From Cryomorphaceae bacterium ASP10-05a (GTDB taxonomy: Bacteria > Bacteroidota > Bacteroidia > Flavobacteriales_D > Sanyastnellaceae), in assembly GCA_000981645.1 (NCBI GenBank), contig LAQC01000020.1, forward strand, positions 15,558-48,398: a DNA stretch of 32,841 nucleotides, given 5' to 3'. The notes beneath the pieces were generated by a model. The model worked only from the letters and a program-made list of their open reading frames with translations, did not search any database and was not told the DNA's origin. Below, piece after piece: positions 32,593 through 32,841 of this stretch (position 1 is its first letter; each line of letters begins with the position of its first letter). The translations under genes were made by a program, and so were the position numbers.

Positions 32593-32608
32593 AGTTCCAC
32601 GTGGAACA
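32593..32608. promoter_or_regulatory. parS: parS site 2 (ParB-binding centromere)
   Basis: AGTTCCACGTGGAACA contains the perfect 14-bp palindrome GTTCCACGTGGAAC, the symmetric parS form. It lies 593 bases from site 1 and about 35 bases beyond the mnmG stop. Confidence 0.88.
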
Positions 32609-32642
32609 ATTTAGTCACGAAGCGCTGAAGGCGTTGTTTTTA

Positions 32643-32841
32643 TTATCTTCCGAGGTATACCAATAAGATAGAAACATCATTTGGACTTACTCCTGAGATA
32701 CGTGAAGCTTGTCCTATAGATGCTGGTCTTATGTCTGAAAGCTTTCCTTTCGCTTCTGCGCTAAGTCCACCGAGTTTATTAAAATCTACATCTTCTGGAA
32801 TCCAAACGTGTTCTAATTTAGTGAGCTTAGAGGCCATTAAT
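32643..32841 (-). CDS. mnmG: 3' end of tRNA uridine carboxymethylaminomethyl modification enzyme MnmG (GidA)
   Basis: The last 66 codons of a gene that continues past the window edge; the frame stays open upstream of the internal Met at 32837. The sequence (IPEDVDFNKLGGLSAEAKGK, then LSDIRPASIGQASRISGVSP and the terminal LLVYLGR) is the conserved C-terminal helical domain of MnmG. MnmG works with MnmE (TrmE) to modify U34 of several tRNAs, and this domain contacts MnmE and tRNA. The FAD-binding part lies outside the window. In many bacteria gidA lies close to oriC, which fits the adjacent parS sites. Confidence 0.95.
   Translation of the reverse strand, partial: LMASKLTKLEHVWIPEDVDFNKLGGLSAEAKGKLSDIRPASIGQASRISGVSPNDVSILLVYLGR

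Larger units (their letters stand above)
31823..32642. other. Long non-coding G-rich stretch carrying parS sites
   Basis: About 820 bases between mnmG and the dehydrogenase promoter. Short open frames occur on both strands (32021-32224 +, 32347-32583 -), but their translations look like no protein family and have no supporting start context, so I call no gene. The plus strand is strongly G- and T-rich. Counting three 60-base blocks (31981-32040, 32041-32100, 32401-32460) gives 59 G against 20 C. It contains two parS palindromes, a 14-bp palindrome and a 10-bp inverted repeat. Confidence 0.7.

Overview
The window looks like chromosome from a member of the Bacteroidota, most likely a Flavobacteriales-type bacterium. 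Evidence: a SusC/SusD outer-membrane pair, type IX secretion (T9SS) parts (a PorW/SprE-like lipoprotein and a cargo protein with a C-terminal sorting tail), an F-type ATP synthase operon lacking atpD and atpC, low GC, almost no Shine-Dalgarno sequences, and several TAnnTTTG -7 promoter boxes. No phage, IS element or CRISPR array was seen.

Layout. 1-2041 (+): tail of an unknown gene, hemW and a cyclase-family hydrolase, packed without gaps. 2213-6852 (-): an orphan susD/susC pair. 6953-8404 (-): an NtrY-like sensor kinase. 8511-13517 (-): atpB-E-F-H-A-G, preceded at 13664-17283 by porW, a bactofilin, atpZ and a small membrane protein. 17411-18286 (+): an M23 peptidase, convergent with a PfkB kinase (18283-19191, -). 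19287-19360: tRNA-Asn. 19558-21372 (+): T9SS cargo. 21569-26362 (-): an operon of MORN-repeat protein, PAS histidine kinase and LytTR regulator. 26363-26831: an AT-rich gap with a perfect DnaA box and several near matches. 26862-28903 (+): rpiB and an M28 peptidase. 29029-31793 (-): an ALDH7-type dehydrogenase and a thioredoxin-fold lipoprotein. 31823-32642: a G-rich non-coding stretch with two parS sites. 32643-32841 (-): the 3' end of mnmG (gidA).

The most interesting part is the right third. Two parS palindromes beside mnmG, plus a DnaA-box cluster about 5 kb away, suggest the window lies at or near the chromosome origin. The gap at 26363-26831 is the best oriC candidate. Most genes to its left run leftward, including the ATP synthase operon, as expected if they lie on the leading strand. 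Separately, the exact 9-mer TTGCAACGC occurs seven times across genes and gaps, far more than chance predicts; I cannot name its function. A perfect terminator-like hairpin between atpE and atpF may help set the excess of c subunit.
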